64,000 nucleotides of DNA from Gemmatimonadetes bacterium T265. Its GTDB lineage: Bacteria > Gemmatimonadota > Gemmatimonadetes > Gemmatimonadales > Gemmatimonadaceae. The stretch lies in contig BPUI01000004.1 in assembly GCA_019973575.1 (NCBI GenBank), positions 62,001-126,000 of the forward strand, given 5' to 3'. The notes below the pieces were generated by a model, which did not search any database, was not told the origin of the DNA, and worked only from the letters and a program-made list of their open reading frames with translations. The translations under genes and the position numbers were made by a program. Shown here in pieces: positions 54,111 to 62,937 of this stretch (its first letter is position 1; each line of letters starts with the position of its first letter).

Positions 54111-54496
54111 CGAACGAGTGCGCGACCCAGCCTCGCTCAGGCCGCGGCGGCGCCCCCGTCGGTCGATTTCGAGACGTTAGGCGTGCGCGCATCAGAACTC
54201 GCCTAACAACAGGCCTCGGGTCCTCGCGTCACTCTAGGTTTCGATACTCGTCCGCCGCGGTCCGGAGAGCTGGCCGTCGCGCAAACGCGTGAGTTCTGCG
54301 CGTCTCACACGACGGCGAGTAAGAACGGACTGCTCGGTGTCGGGGCTCTGTCTCTTCGGGACTTCGACCAGAGTTACGAGCGGGCGGCGCGCGCAGGTGG
54401 TAGGGGCGGTCGCGGTCGGCGTTCGGGGCTCGCGACGTCATCCGGCCGGCGAACGCCGGTGGCCACGCCGGCCGCCCCGTGCACGCGGCGGGCGTG
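54111..54496. other. Intergenic region rich in the recurrent octamer
   Basis: Between the small membrane-protein gene and the damaged sensor kinase. Four copies or near-copies of the octamer lie between 54105 and 54502 (54105, 54176, 54201, 54496). No gene is recognised. Confidence 0.4.
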
Positions 54497-56744
54497 TTAG
54501 GCGGACCCCGCGGCCTCGGCGGGGCGGTCTCCCCCCCCGCCGCCCGGCCCCGCCGCGCGCCGCAGCGCGACCGTGAAGGTGGACCCCTCGCCCAGCACGC
54601 TCTGCACCCGCAGGTCCCCGCCCATCCCGCGCGCCAGGTCGCGGCTGATGGCGAGGCCCAGCCCCGTGCCGTCGCCCGTCCGCGCGTAGCCGGTCGCCAC
54701 CTGCACAAACGGTTCGAACACGGCTGCCAACTTGTCGCGCGGGATGCCCACGCCGGTGTCGGCCACCCGGAGGAACACGGCGCCCGCGGCGGCCCCGGGC
54801 CGCGTGGCCACCGTCATGGTCACGCGCCCGGGCGCGCCCGTCGCCGGGTTGCGCGCGGCGGTGAACTTGGCCGCGTTCGAGAGCAGGTTGAGCAACACCT
54901 GTCCGAGCTTGTCCCGATCAGCCCAGACCTCACAGGGGCCGTCGGGCAGCCGCACGTCGAGCGCCAGGCCCTTGCCCGAGAGCTGGGGCTCGATCAACGG
55001 GGCCACCTCGGCGATCACCGCGCGCACGTCCACCACGCCCAGTGCGTACTCCACGCGCCCGCCCTCCAGCTTGGCGTAGTTGAGGACGTCGTTGATAAGG
55101 CCGAGGAGCCGCCGCTGCGCGTCCCGTACGCGGGCGAGCGCGGCGATCTGGGCGTCCGTCACCGGGCCGTGCAGCCCCAGCTCCAGCAGCTGCGCGTAGC
55201 CGCCGAATGGCGTTGAGCGGCGTGCGGAGCTCGTGGCTCATCACGGCCAGGAACTCCGCCTTCGCCTGGTTGGCCTGCGCCGCGCGCTCGCGCTCGGCGT
55301 CCGCGCGCGCCCGCTCCGCCTCGGCCTCCGCGCGCGCCCGCTCGCTCTCCGCCAGCAGCGCCTCCACCTGCCGGCGCGCCCGCACCTGGTCGGTCACGTC
55401 GACGGCGAAGTTGAGGAGCCCGACCACCGGCCCGGGGGCGCCGTCGACCCCCGGCTCCCGCACGGGCTCCAGGCGGAGGTCCAGCCACGTGTCGACGACG
55501 CCCGTCCCGTCGCGGTCGTAGCGCGCCAGCGTCTCGGGGCCCGCCCACGACTCGCCCGTCCGGTACACCCGCTCGAACAGCTCGTAGAAGCCCTGCCCCG
55601 CGAGTTCCGGGAACGCCTCGCGGTGCGTGCGCCCCACCAGCGGGCGCCCCGCGCACACGCGGGTGTACGCCGCGTTCACCAGCTCGTAGCGGAGCCCGCC
55701 CGCGTCGCCGGCGAGCAGCGCGACGGGCGCCGGCATGTGCAGCACGAGCGACCGCAACCGCTCCCGCTCGGCGGCCACCGCGGCCTCGGCCTGCCGGCGC
55801 GCCGCGACGTGCTCGGTGACGTCGGTGCCGTGGCCGAGGATGCGCGTGCACGCGCCGTCGGCGTCGAACAGCGGCAGGTACACGAGGTCAACGAGGCGCT
55901 CCTCGGGCGGGGCGCCCGGGGTGCGGGCGAGCGTCACGGGGAGCTCGCGCCCGTAGAACGGCTCGCCCGTGGCCAGCACGCCGGCGAGGCGTTCCTCGAA
56001 GCCGCCGGCGGCCGCCTCGGGCAGCGCCTCGAAGGCGGGCCGGCCGAGCAGCTCGCGGTGGCCCCGAGCTGGTAGTACGCCGCGTTCACGAACTCGAAGA
56101 CGAACTTCGGGCCGCGGAGCACGTGGAGGAACGACGGCGAGCGGCGGAACACCTCCTCCAGCAACGCCGTGCGCTCGGCCTGCAGCGCGACGGCGAGTTG
56201 CGCCCGCTCGGCTTCGGCGCGCCGTCCCCCCACCTGCGCGGAGGTCTCGAACACGCTCACGAGGACGCCGCCCACCCCGCCCGCCCCGTCGGGGACGCCG
56301 CTGTAGGCGAGCGTGAAGTACGTCTCCTCGCGCCCGCCGTGGCGCTCCAGCACGAGGCGCTGATCCTCGAAGCGGAACGCCTGGCCGCGGTGCAGCACCG
56401 CGTCGTAGATGGGCCCCGTGAAGTCCCACACCTCGGGCCAGCAGTCGCGATTGCGCTGCCCGAGTGGCCGGGTGCTTGGCCCCCATCACGACCGCGTACG
56501 CGTCGTTGTAGAGCTGCACGAGCTCCGGCCCCCACAGGAGGATCATCCCCACGGGGGCCGCGAGGACCAGCCCCACCGCGGTGCACAGACTCGGCTGCCA
56601 CGTGTCCACGGGGCCGAGCGGCGTCGACGCCCAGTCGAAGGCGCGGCATCGCGCCGCCATCGCGCCGGCGCCGGCGAAGACGGTCGCGGCGACGTCGGCC
56701 GACGGAGCGCGCGGGGCCGCGGCGGCGCGAGGAGTCGAAGGCAT
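54497..56744 (-). pseudogene. Multi-PAS sensor histidine kinase with three single-base frameshifts
   Basis: From ATG 56744 the protein shows a PAS-like domain (FDWASTPLGPVDTWQPSLCT, WGPELVQLYNDAYAVVMGAK), then a frame change near 56465. The next frame has DCWPEVWDFTGPIYDAVLHR and FEFVNAAYYQLG, and a second change occurs near 56065. A third PAS region (HRELLGRPAFEALPEA to LNFAVDVTDQVRARR), a coiled coil and HisKA VMSHELRTPLNAI follow. A third change lies near 55205. The last part is YAQLLELGLHGPVTDAQIAA and an HATPase with DTGVGIPRDK and GTGLGLAIS, ending at 54497. Correcting one base at each site gives a soluble hybrid-type kinase of about 750 aa. Confidence 0.8.
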
Positions 56745-56961
56745 GAACGACGCAGGGGCGCGGGGTGGACACCCGAGGCCCACGGACGCCACGAACGGGG
56801 CGGCAGGCGCAGTGGACAGCGCGGGCGGGCGTCGACGCGCGCCGATGGGCCGCGCAATGCGCTCGGCAATGTATGCGTAGGGCCCGACCGGGCCCGTGCG
56901 GCTGCGCGGTCCGGAGAATCGGCCCCGGCGGACGGCGACGGCGGCTTGCTATGACGACTCG

Positions 56962-57246
56962 CTACGGCGTGACCTCCACCGCCCCGTACCGATCGGGGTC
57001 GCCGTACATTGCGCACAGAAGCCGCTCGACCGGGCCGAACTCTCCCGTCGCCCCCGGACCGGCTGCGCCGAGGTGCCGCGCGAGCCCGGCATACGTGACG
57101 CACACGGCCCGTGTCCCCTCCCCCTCGCCGCGGAGCGTGACGACGGCCGCGTTCGCGTCGTAGCGCAGGCGCAGGACGTGGTCGTGACAGTGGACGCCCC
57201 GGTCGTGCATCGCGTCCAAGCGCTGGTCGAGTTCGCGGTCGTACAT
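56962..57246 (-). CDS. Small hypothetical protein
   Basis: A 94-aa protein: ELDQRLDAMHDRGVHCHDHV, LRYDANAAVVTLRGEGEGTR, YAGLARHLGAAGPG, and RLLCAMYGDPDRYGAVEV. Alternating beta-strand and helix signals are visible, but no family is recognised. It begins 12 nt after the truncated kinase gene on the same strand, so it is probably the third gene of the fasciclin-kinase transcript. Confidence 0.6.
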   Translation of the reverse strand: MYDRELDQRLDAMHDRGVHCHDHVLRLRYDANAAVVTLRGEGEGTRAVCVTYAGLARHLGAAGPGATGEFGPVERLLCAMYGDPDRYGAVEVTP

Positions 57247-57258
57247 GGCAGGCCTCTG

Positions 57259-57939
57259 CTACAGCCCGCGCGGCAGGTGGACGGTGAACGTGGTCCCCGC
57301 CTCGGCCGACGACGCGACGGCGATGCGCGCCGTGAGGGCCGCGTGGAGTTCGGGTAGCTCGCCGGTGTCGAGCATGAAACGCGACGCCATGATGATGGCG
57401 CCGAGCAGCGTGCGCAGATCGTGGCCGAGGATGGCGAGGAACATCTCGCGCGACTCATCGAGGTCCTGGGTGTAGCGCGTCACCGACTCGGCGAGCGCCT
57501 GGTCGACGGCCTCGTTGAACCGGATCAGGTCGTCCCGGTCGGCGCCGGTGAGGCTGCCGTTGGCGGCGGTCCACAGGCGGATCACGCTGGCGCGCAGCGC
57601 GCGGTACTCCGCGACCATGGCGCCTAACGTGAAGCCACTCTCCGCGCGCCCCGCGCCGTGCACCTCGGCGGCGGTGTCGGCGGGTTCACGGCCGACCGGG
57701 CCCGCGCAGTGCGCGTCCGCACCGTACGACCGAGCGGCGCCCCTGGACTCCGCGGCCTGCGCGGCGCCGGTCTGCGGGGTGCGCAGGTCCGCCGCGATGT
57801 CGGCGAGCATGGCCGCGGCGTGGTCGCGCAACGCCTCGACGTCCATCCCCGCGCCGGCCGGACCCGAGCCGCCGGCAAACGCCACCCACTCGGCGGGGAT
57901 GGATGCCGCTTCCGCCTCGAGGAAGTCAGCCAGCCGCAC
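57259..57939 (-). CDS. RsbRD-type sensor kinase lacking most of its ATPase domain
   Basis: A 226-aa product from GTG 57939 with AGGAG 5 nt upstream. An N-terminal RsbRD-like domain (LADFLEAEAASIPAEWVAFA, LRDHAAAMLADIAADLRTPQ, MVAEYRALRASVIRLW) leads to a phospho-acceptor helix with MFLAILGHDLRTLLGAIIMA. The HisKA helix is then joined after ALTARI directly to the last strand of the HATPase domain (AEAGTTFTVHLPRGL). The N and G boxes are missing, so it cannot bind ATP in the normal way. The frame is intact; this is an in-frame deletion or an evolved sensor without kinase activity. Confidence 0.8.
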   Translation of the reverse strand: MRLADFLEAEAASIPAEWVAFAGGSGPAGAGMDVEALRDHAAAMLADIAADLRTPQTGAAQAAESRGAARSYGADAHCAGPVGREPADTAAEVHGAGRAESGFTLGAMVAEYRALRASVIRLWTAANGSLTGADRDDLIRFNEAVDQALAESVTRYTQDLDESREMFLAILGHDLRTLLGAIIMASRFMLDTGELPELHAALTARIAVASSAEAGTTFTVHLPRGL

Positions 57940-57962
57940 AGGACTCCTGCTGTCAGACGACG

Positions 57963-58004
57963 CACGGCGGGGGGGCCGGCGCACGCGCCGGCCCCCCCGC
58001 CGTG
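57963..58004 (-). terminator. Perfect 20-bp GC hairpin downstream of the fasciclin gene
   Basis: Arms 57963-57982 and 57985-58004 are exact complements separated by two bases (AC), one of the strongest hairpins in the window. It lies between the fasciclin stop at 58021 and the kinase start at 57939 (minus strand). No T-run follows, so it may terminate, attenuate or protect the upstream mRNA end. Confidence 0.6.
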
Positions 58005-58020
58005 TGGCGCCGTGAGGCGG

Positions 58021-58500
58021 TTAGCGGCTCGAGGGCGCCGCGGCCGCCGTCGGCATCAGGACCGCGTCGACGACGTGGATCACGCCGTTGGACGCCGGGA
58101 GGTCGGCCGTGATCACGTTGGCGTCGTTCACGGTAACCTTGCCGCCCGCGACCGCGATGTCTAGCGTCTGGCCGTTGACCGTCGCGGGCGTCGCGCCGTT
58201 GGTCTTGACGAGGTCCGCCGCCGACACGCGGCCGCTGACCACGTGGTACGTCAGGATCGACGCGAGCTCGGCCTTGTCGGCCAGCAGCCCGTCGACCGCG
58301 CCGGCCGGGAGCTTGGCGAACGCGGCGTCGTTCGGCGCGAACACCGTGAACGGCCCGGCGCCCTGCAGTGTCTCGACGAGGCCGGCCGCCTGCGCCGCCG
58401 CGAGCAGGGTCTTGAACGTGCCCGCCTCGGTGGCGACCTGCACGATGGTCTTGTTGCCCGACGTGCTGCTCTGCGGGCCGTTCTGCATCGGGGTCGTCAT
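58021..58500 (-). CDS. Fasciclin (FAS1) domain protein
   Basis: A 159-aa single FAS1 domain. KTIVQVATEAGTFKTLLAAA, the H1 motif GPFTVFAPNDAAFAKLPAGA, ILTYHVVSGRVSAADLV, and the H2-type ending ADLPASNGVIHVVDAVLMP are complete. No signal peptide is seen (the first 15 residues are polar), unlike most secreted FAS1 adhesion proteins, so it may act in the cytoplasm or be exported by another route. It has a TTGACA promoter in the divergent region shared with the MerR regulator at 58710. Confidence 0.94.
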   Translation of the reverse strand: MTTPMQNGPQSSTSGNKTIVQVATEAGTFKTLLAAAQAAGLVETLQGAGPFTVFAPNDAAFAKLPAGAVDGLLADKAELASILTYHVVSGRVSAADLVKTNGATPATVNGQTLDIAVAGGKVTVNDANVITADLPASNGVIHVVDAVLMPTAAAAPSSR

Positions 58501-58625
58501 GGGATGGGGCTCCAGCTGTAGGTGTGGTCGGGATCGCCCGCTTGGTCCACGGCGAGGGCGGTCCCACCATCACGGCGCGCCAGCGCGCCGACCATCCAGG
58601 CTTCGTGTCTATGGATCGTCCAGCA

Positions 58626-58692
58626 ATAGTGGTCTGATTCCGCCTATTTGTCAAGCTTATTGGCCGAGTAATCTTGACATCGCCTGTACAAG
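58626..58692. promoter_or_regulatory. Divergent fasciclin/MerR promoter-operator region
   Basis: On the minus strand TTGACA (58649-58654), 17 nt and CACTAT (58626-58631) make the fasciclin promoter. On the plus side CTTGACA (58673-58679) faces TGTACAAG (58685-58692), an imperfect dyad about 17 nt before the MerR ATG at 58710, of the kind bound by MerR/CarA regulators. The region is AT-rich in a GC-rich setting. Confidence 0.6.
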
Positions 58693-58709
58693 GGCGCAAC
58701 GTCTGTCGC

Positions 58710-59768
58710 ATGACCGCCAACCCGCCGCCGCCCGCACCACCGGCTGACGTCACGTCGCCCGAGCCGGGCCACCCGATGGCCGTGGTGGTTACGCGGACCG
58801 GTGCGTCGGAGCACCTCTTGCGGATGTGGGAACGGCGGTACGGGGCGGTCACCCCCACGCGCGGCGAGGGCGGCCACCGCCGGTACTCGGACGCCGACAT
58901 CCTGCGCGTGCGCCTCCTCCAGGCGGTCACGCGCGCCGGCCGCCCGATCCGGCAGGTAGCCCGCCTTTCGACCGACGCCCTGGCCCGGATGGCCGCGGAC
59001 GATGCGGCGGCGCAGGGTGGGCCACCCGCCGAGGTGCCGCCGGCCGCGGCTGCCGAGCCGGGCGACGTGGTGGGGCAGGCGATGGCCCTGACCTGGGCGC
59101 TGAATGCCCCCGCGCTCGACGCCGTGCTCCGCCGCGCCGCCGCCCGGTTCGGCGTGCCCGCGTTCCTGGACCAGGTCGTCGCGCCGCTCGTGCGTGCGGT
59201 CGACCAGGCGTGGCAGGCGGGGCACGTCAGCCTGGTGCAGGAGCGCCTCGTCGCGTCGACCACGCACGACCTGCTCGTCGAGACCATGCGGGCGCTGGCG
59301 CGCGTGCACGCGGCGGAGCGCCTCGTGCTTGCCACCGCGCCCGGCGTGCCTGGCGGACAGGGGGGAGACCGCGACCGGTACGCGCCCGGCGTATCGGCGG
59401 TCGAGGCGGCGGCGGCCGGGGCCGCGGCCGCCGCCGACGGCTGGGCGGTGGTGTACCTCGGTCCCGACCTGCCTGCGGGCGAGGTCGCGGCGGTGGCCGC
59501 CGCCACCGCGGCACGCGCCGTGGCGGTGCACGCGCCCGGATACCTCGCCGCCGCCGGCGACGACGACCGCGCGCGGGTCGCCGACGCGGTGCGGGTGCTC
59601 CGCGCCCGGCTCCCGGCCGCGGTGCCGGTGCTGGTGGGCGGGGCGGGCGCGCCGGCCCTCGGCGCGGCCATCGCGGGCCCGGGCGTCCGCGTCGGCGCGG
59701 GCTGGGCCGACCTCCGCGCGGGGCTGGATGCCACCCTCGGGCCTGTCACCCCCCCGCCCACGCGGTAA
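58710..59768 (+). CDS. MerR-family regulator with degenerate B12-binding fold (CarA/CarH-like)
   Basis: A 352-aa protein. The MerR wing-HTH is ASEHLLRMWERRYGAVTPTR, GGHRRYSDADILRVRLLQAV (about 30-75). A four-helix B12-cap domain follows (VDQAWQAGHVSLVQERL), then a Rossmann-like domain (GWAVVYLGPDLPAGEVAAVA). In photoreceptors of the CarH type the cap has Trp-x9-Glu-His and the Rossmann part Asp-x-His-x-x-Gly. Here Glu-Arg and Asp-Leu-Pro-Ala-Gly stand instead, so cobalamin binding is doubtful. It is divergent from the fasciclin gene and probably controls it. Confidence 0.88.
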   Translation: MTANPPPPAPPADVTSPEPGHPMAVVVTRTGASEHLLRMWERRYGAVTPTRGEGGHRRYSDADILRVRLLQAVTRAGRPIRQVARLSTDALARMAADDAAAQGGPPAEVPPAAAAEPGDVVGQAMALTWALNAPALDAVLRRAAARFGVPAFLDQVVAPLVRAVDQAWQAGHVSLVQERLVASTTHDLLVETMRALARVHAAERLVLATAPGVPGGQGGDRDRYAPGVSAVEAAAAGAAAAADGWAVVYLGPDLPAGEVAAVAAATAARAVAVHAPGYLAAAGDDDRARVADAVRVLRARLPAAVPVLVGGAGAPALGAAIAGPGVRVGAGWADLRAGLDATLGPVTPPPTR

Positions 59769-60005
59769 GGGCGCGGTAAGGGCAACGCCGCCCCGCGGGC
59801 CGTGGCCGCCCTAGGCCGCCCAACCCGCCACCTGGTGGGGCAGTACGCACGAGTGGAGACGTGCCACGCGCCGGCCACTTCGGGTGGAGCCCGCCGGCCC
59901 TGTGGTCGTCGGCAGCGCGACTCGGGCTACTGCGCGTCGAGCCCCCCCGTTCCGGCGCTCGCGAGCCGCCGTCGTTCCGCCCAGCAGCCTGTCCGAAGCC
60001 CCGTG

Positions 60006-60692
60006 TCAGCCCCGCCACTCGGACGGTCGCCCGCCGTCCCTCATCAACCACCGGGCGATCGCGAACGAGTCGGCGGGCGGCGCCGGCTCCCCCCGCCGGG
60101 CCCGGCCCTCGATGGTCAGCTCCCGGGCGACCGCGCGCGGCTCGGCGCGCTCGGTGGCGGGGTGCGCGCGTCTCGCCCGGAGCTGGCCGAGGTCGCCCCA
60201 CGGTTCTCGTGCTCGTGCGCGCGGCGCGTCCGGCGGGTCGTGGGGACCGTCACTCATGTCGGCTCCACGCTGCACGATTTCCGCCGCCGCCGCGCACGAT
60301 CGGGGCACGGCGACGGGCGCGTCGCGCTCACGATCGCCGTGCTGACGCGCGTGCTGGCGCGCGTACACGCGCTGCGCGAGCTCGGCCACGTCCGCCCGCA
60401 GCGTCGCGGCGCGCCGCCCGAGGTCGCGCACCGCCGGCCGGAGCCCGACCACCCTGGTCGCGAGGGCGGGCGGGACCGGGGGCCCGGGGCACCGCGCCAT
60501 CGTGCGCCGGAGCGCGTCCCCCTCGGCCCGCAGCGCGCGGGCGTAGGCGGTGAGCGCGGCCGACTCGCCGCGGAGCTGCGCGCCGCGCGCGAAGAGGGCG
60601 GCGCTCCGGGCTGCGAGGCCCGTGCGGGCGTGCGTCGTTCGAGGGTGCGGGTCGGGTGAGCCGTGGGCGGCGTCAGGCAGTTGTGGGCACAT
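60006..60692 (-). CDS. Hypothetical charged helical protein
   Basis: Weakly supported. From ATG 60692 about 228 residues with a plausible helical core (RSAALFARGAQLRGESAALT, AYARALRAEGDALRRTMA, RAATLRADVAELAQRVYARQ) and a C-terminal patch SFAIARWLMRDGGRPSEWRG. Much of the rest is Arg/Pro-rich. No family is recognised. A ribosome site was not found. It may be a genuine lineage-specific gene or a chance frame. Confidence 0.35.
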   Translation of the reverse strand: MCPQLPDAAHGSPDPHPRTTHARTGLAARSAALFARGAQLRGESAALTAYARALRAEGDALRRTMARCPGPPVPPALATRVVGLRPAVRDLGRRAATLRADVAELAQRVYARQHARQHGDRERDAPVAVPRSCAAAAEIVQRGADMSDGPHDPPDAPRARAREPWGDLGQLRARRAHPATERAEPRAVARELTIEGRARRGEPAPPADSFAIARWLMRDGGRPSEWRG

Positions 60693-60809
60693 GCGGGCAT
60701 ATGCGGGCACGTGGCAAGGTGAGCGGACGCGCGCCGGCGCGTCTGGCGGGCCCGGTCTTCTCCCCTCCACCCCATCCCCGTACCGGGGCCGCCTATGGTT
60801 GGTGACCAA

Positions 60810-61131
60810 ACGGTATGCTCCCGCACCCCGCGCGCCAGCCCGGGACCTCGGCGCCGACTACGCGGCACGCTCAACCCTGCCACAACGCGCTCGACCGCCC
60901 GCGTCCCGCACGCCCGCCAGTTGTCGGTCCGGGGCCGTCCAGAGGCGGCACCCGCGGCGGCGGCGTCACCGGCCGCCCGCCCGCCGGCCGGCCCCCCAGC
61001 CGCATCCCGGGCCGTTACTGCGGCGGGCCCGAGCAGGGCGCGGACGAGCGTTTTCGGGCCGGGGTCGGCCGCAGCGTTGCAAGGGGCAGCCCCGGCCGAG
61101 CTGGGGTACCCCGCGCGGCCCGCCCGCCGGG
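60810..61131. other. Intergenic region, no gene seen
   Basis: Between the doubtful hypothetical gene and the amidohydrolase. Frames are Arg/Pro/Ala-rich. No repeat or promoter was recognised. Confidence 0.35.
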
Positions 61132-62607
61132 CTACCGCCCGGCGGCGCTCGTCCCGCCAGGCGGGCGCGCGCGGGCGCAGTCCGCACCACTGCGCACCGC
61201 GGTGCCGACGTCGGCGAGCAGCGTGTCCAGCTCGGCCTGCTCGAACAGGCGACCGCCGAGCAGGACCGCGCGGATGCGCCGCGTGTTGCGGATGTCCGTC
61301 AGCGGGTCGGCGGCGAGGACCACTAGGTCCGCATGCGCCCCGGGCGTGACGCCAAACGCCTGTGCCTGCCCGAAGAAGGCGGCCGGCGCCGTCGTCGCGC
61401 TCGCGAGCGCCTCGCGCGGGGTGAGCCCGACGTCGCGCACAAGCAGCGCGAGCTCCTCGTGCAGCCCCGCACCGGCGTAGAGCCCCGTCGCGCTGCCGAA
61501 ATCGGTGCCCGCCAGGAACGGCATCCCCGCGGTGCGCGCGAGGCGCATGTCGGCCGTCTGACGTCGGTAGAGCGCAGGCCAGTCGGTGGTCCCGTCGGCG
61601 CCGCGCGCGTTCAGCTCGAGCGCGTGGGCCCAGGCGCGCAGCTGCCGGGCGCTCACGTACTGGCGCTCGGGGTCGCGCGCGCCCGCCGAGTCGGCGAGCA
61701 CGGCTCGCGCGACGCTGGCCGGCGTCAGCCAGAGTGTGCGCTCGGTGACGAGCGTGGGCGTCACCATCAGGCCGGCCCGCGCCGCGACGCGGAACTGCTT
61801 GCGGCGGATGCTGTCCGGCGCCGCGCCAAGGGCGAGCGTCACGGTCTCGGCGTGCTCCACGCTGCCGAGCCCGGCTGCGGCAGCCTCCGCGAGCGTCGTC
61901 CCTTTGGGCGCATGTCCTGCGAGGCGCAGCCCGCGCCGGCGCGCCGCGGCGGCGAGCGCCAGGAAGCTCGCGCGCGGCAGGTTGCGGAACTTGACCACGT
62001 CGACGCCGAGGCGCGCCAGGGAATCGGTGATCGCCGCGGCGTCTGCCGGCCCTTGCATCCGCAGCCGCGGGCCCCACGCCCACATGGAATCCGTCGGCGG
62101 CGAGAGCGCGTGCGCGGCGTCGAGCCACGCCGCGCTCTCGACGTCCGGCCCCGCCGCCCAGATGCGCGGCGCCACGAGTGCCTGGCGGGCCGCCGCAGCC
62201 CGCCAGGCGCGGACCTCATCGAGCCGCGCCCCGAGGTCGCGCACGCTCGTGATGCCGTGCGCGACGAACACCGGCAGCGCGCACGCGCCGGCGTACGACA
62301 GGTGCACGTGCGCGTCCCACAGGCCCGGGATGACGTACGCGCCGTCGGCGTTGACCACGCGGACCCCGGCGGGGAGTCGCGTCACGCCGCTCGGCGCAAC
62401 GGCGACGATACGGTCGCCGCGCGTGACGATGGTCTGGTCGTCGCGCACCACCCCGGTGCGCGGGTTGACCACGTGGACGTGGGCCAGCGCGAGGCCGCGC
62501 GAGGTACCCGCCGCCGCCGCTTGGGCCACGGCCGTGGTGGCAGGAACGCACAGGGCTGCCGAGAGCGTCAAGAGGGCGGCGACCCGGTGCAGCGCGGATG
62601 GGAGCAC
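61132..62607 (-). CDS. Exported amidohydrolase (imidazolonepropionase/prolidase-like)
   Basis: A 491-aa metal-dependent hydrolase with a signal peptide (HRVAALLTLSAALCVPATTA). The TIM-barrel metal ligands are His-x-His in PGLWDAHVHLS, His in LAGHAPKG, His in VEHAETVTL and Asp in FLAGTDFGSA. The N- and C-terminal beta-sandwich pieces (HVHVVNPRTGVVRDD, GAHADLVVLAADPL) complete the fold. Secreted members in this phylum often act on peptides or lactams; the substrate cannot be named. A carboxylated Lys would be in DVVKFRNL. Stand-alone gene. Confidence 0.92.
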   Translation of the reverse strand: MLPSALHRVAALLTLSAALCVPATTAVAQAAAAGTSRGLALAHVHVVNPRTGVVRDDQTIVTRGDRIVAVAPSGVTRLPAGVRVVNADGAYVIPGLWDAHVHLSYAGACALPVFVAHGITSVRDLGARLDEVRAWRAAAARQALVAPRIWAAGPDVESAAWLDAAHALSPPTDSMWAWGPRLRMQGPADAAAITDSLARLGVDVVKFRNLPRASFLALAAAARRRGLRLAGHAPKGTTLAEAAAAGLGSVEHAETVTLALGAAPDSIRRKQFRVAARAGLMVTPTLVTERTLWLTPASVARAVLADSAGARDPERQYVSARQLRAWAHALELNARGADGTTDWPALYRRQTADMRLARTAGMPFLAGTDFGSATGLYAGAGLHEELALLVRDVGLTPREALASATTAPAAFFGQAQAFGVTPGAHADLVVLAADPLTDIRNTRRIRAVLLGGRLFEQAELDTLLADVGTAVRSGADCARARPPGGTSAAGR

Positions 62608-62901
62608 GGGCGTGCGGGGTGGGAGTCGGGGCGCGCTGGCCGGGCGAAGGCGCCCGCACGCGGCCGGTATGCGCGAGTCTAGCCGCCGGGCGCCCGGCGT
62701 GTGGGCGCCCGACCCCCCGTCCGTAGGGCGGGGCTACGCGCCGTACCTGAGCCCAGGCGGGAGTCAGGGGCGCTTCCGGTGGTTTCTGAGCACGAACCGC
62801 TCGGGTCCTGGAACGCGGAGCACAACCGGTCCCGCGCCACCACGTGTTGATTGCCGGAACGCCGGGCTTTTCCGAGCCATCGGTGCTCGCGCCGCAGCGG
62901 C
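62608..62901. other. Intergenic region between divergent amidohydrolase and ArsR genes
   Basis: No gene seen. It should hold the amidohydrolase promoter; none could be pinpointed. The right part is lower in GC and leads into the ArsR promoter. Confidence 0.35.
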
Positions 62902-62931
62902 TTGACAAGTATTCCCATATGGGAATATATA
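62902..62931 (+). promoter_or_regulatory. ArsR promoter with embedded operator, probably leaderless
   Basis: TTGACA (62902-62907), an 18-nt spacer and TATATA (62926-62931) form the promoter. The 18-bp perfect palindrome TATTCCCATATGGGAATA (62910-62927) fills the spacer and overlaps the -10. Transcription should begin at about 62938, the first base of the GTG start, so the mRNA would be leaderless and the gene autorepressed. Confidence 0.75.
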
Positions 62932-62937
62932 GACCCC

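Noticed and set aside
62851-62937. Upstream ATG as the ArsR start
   Set aside because: It would place the promoter and the 18-bp palindrome inside the coding region; domain homology begins at GTG 62938.
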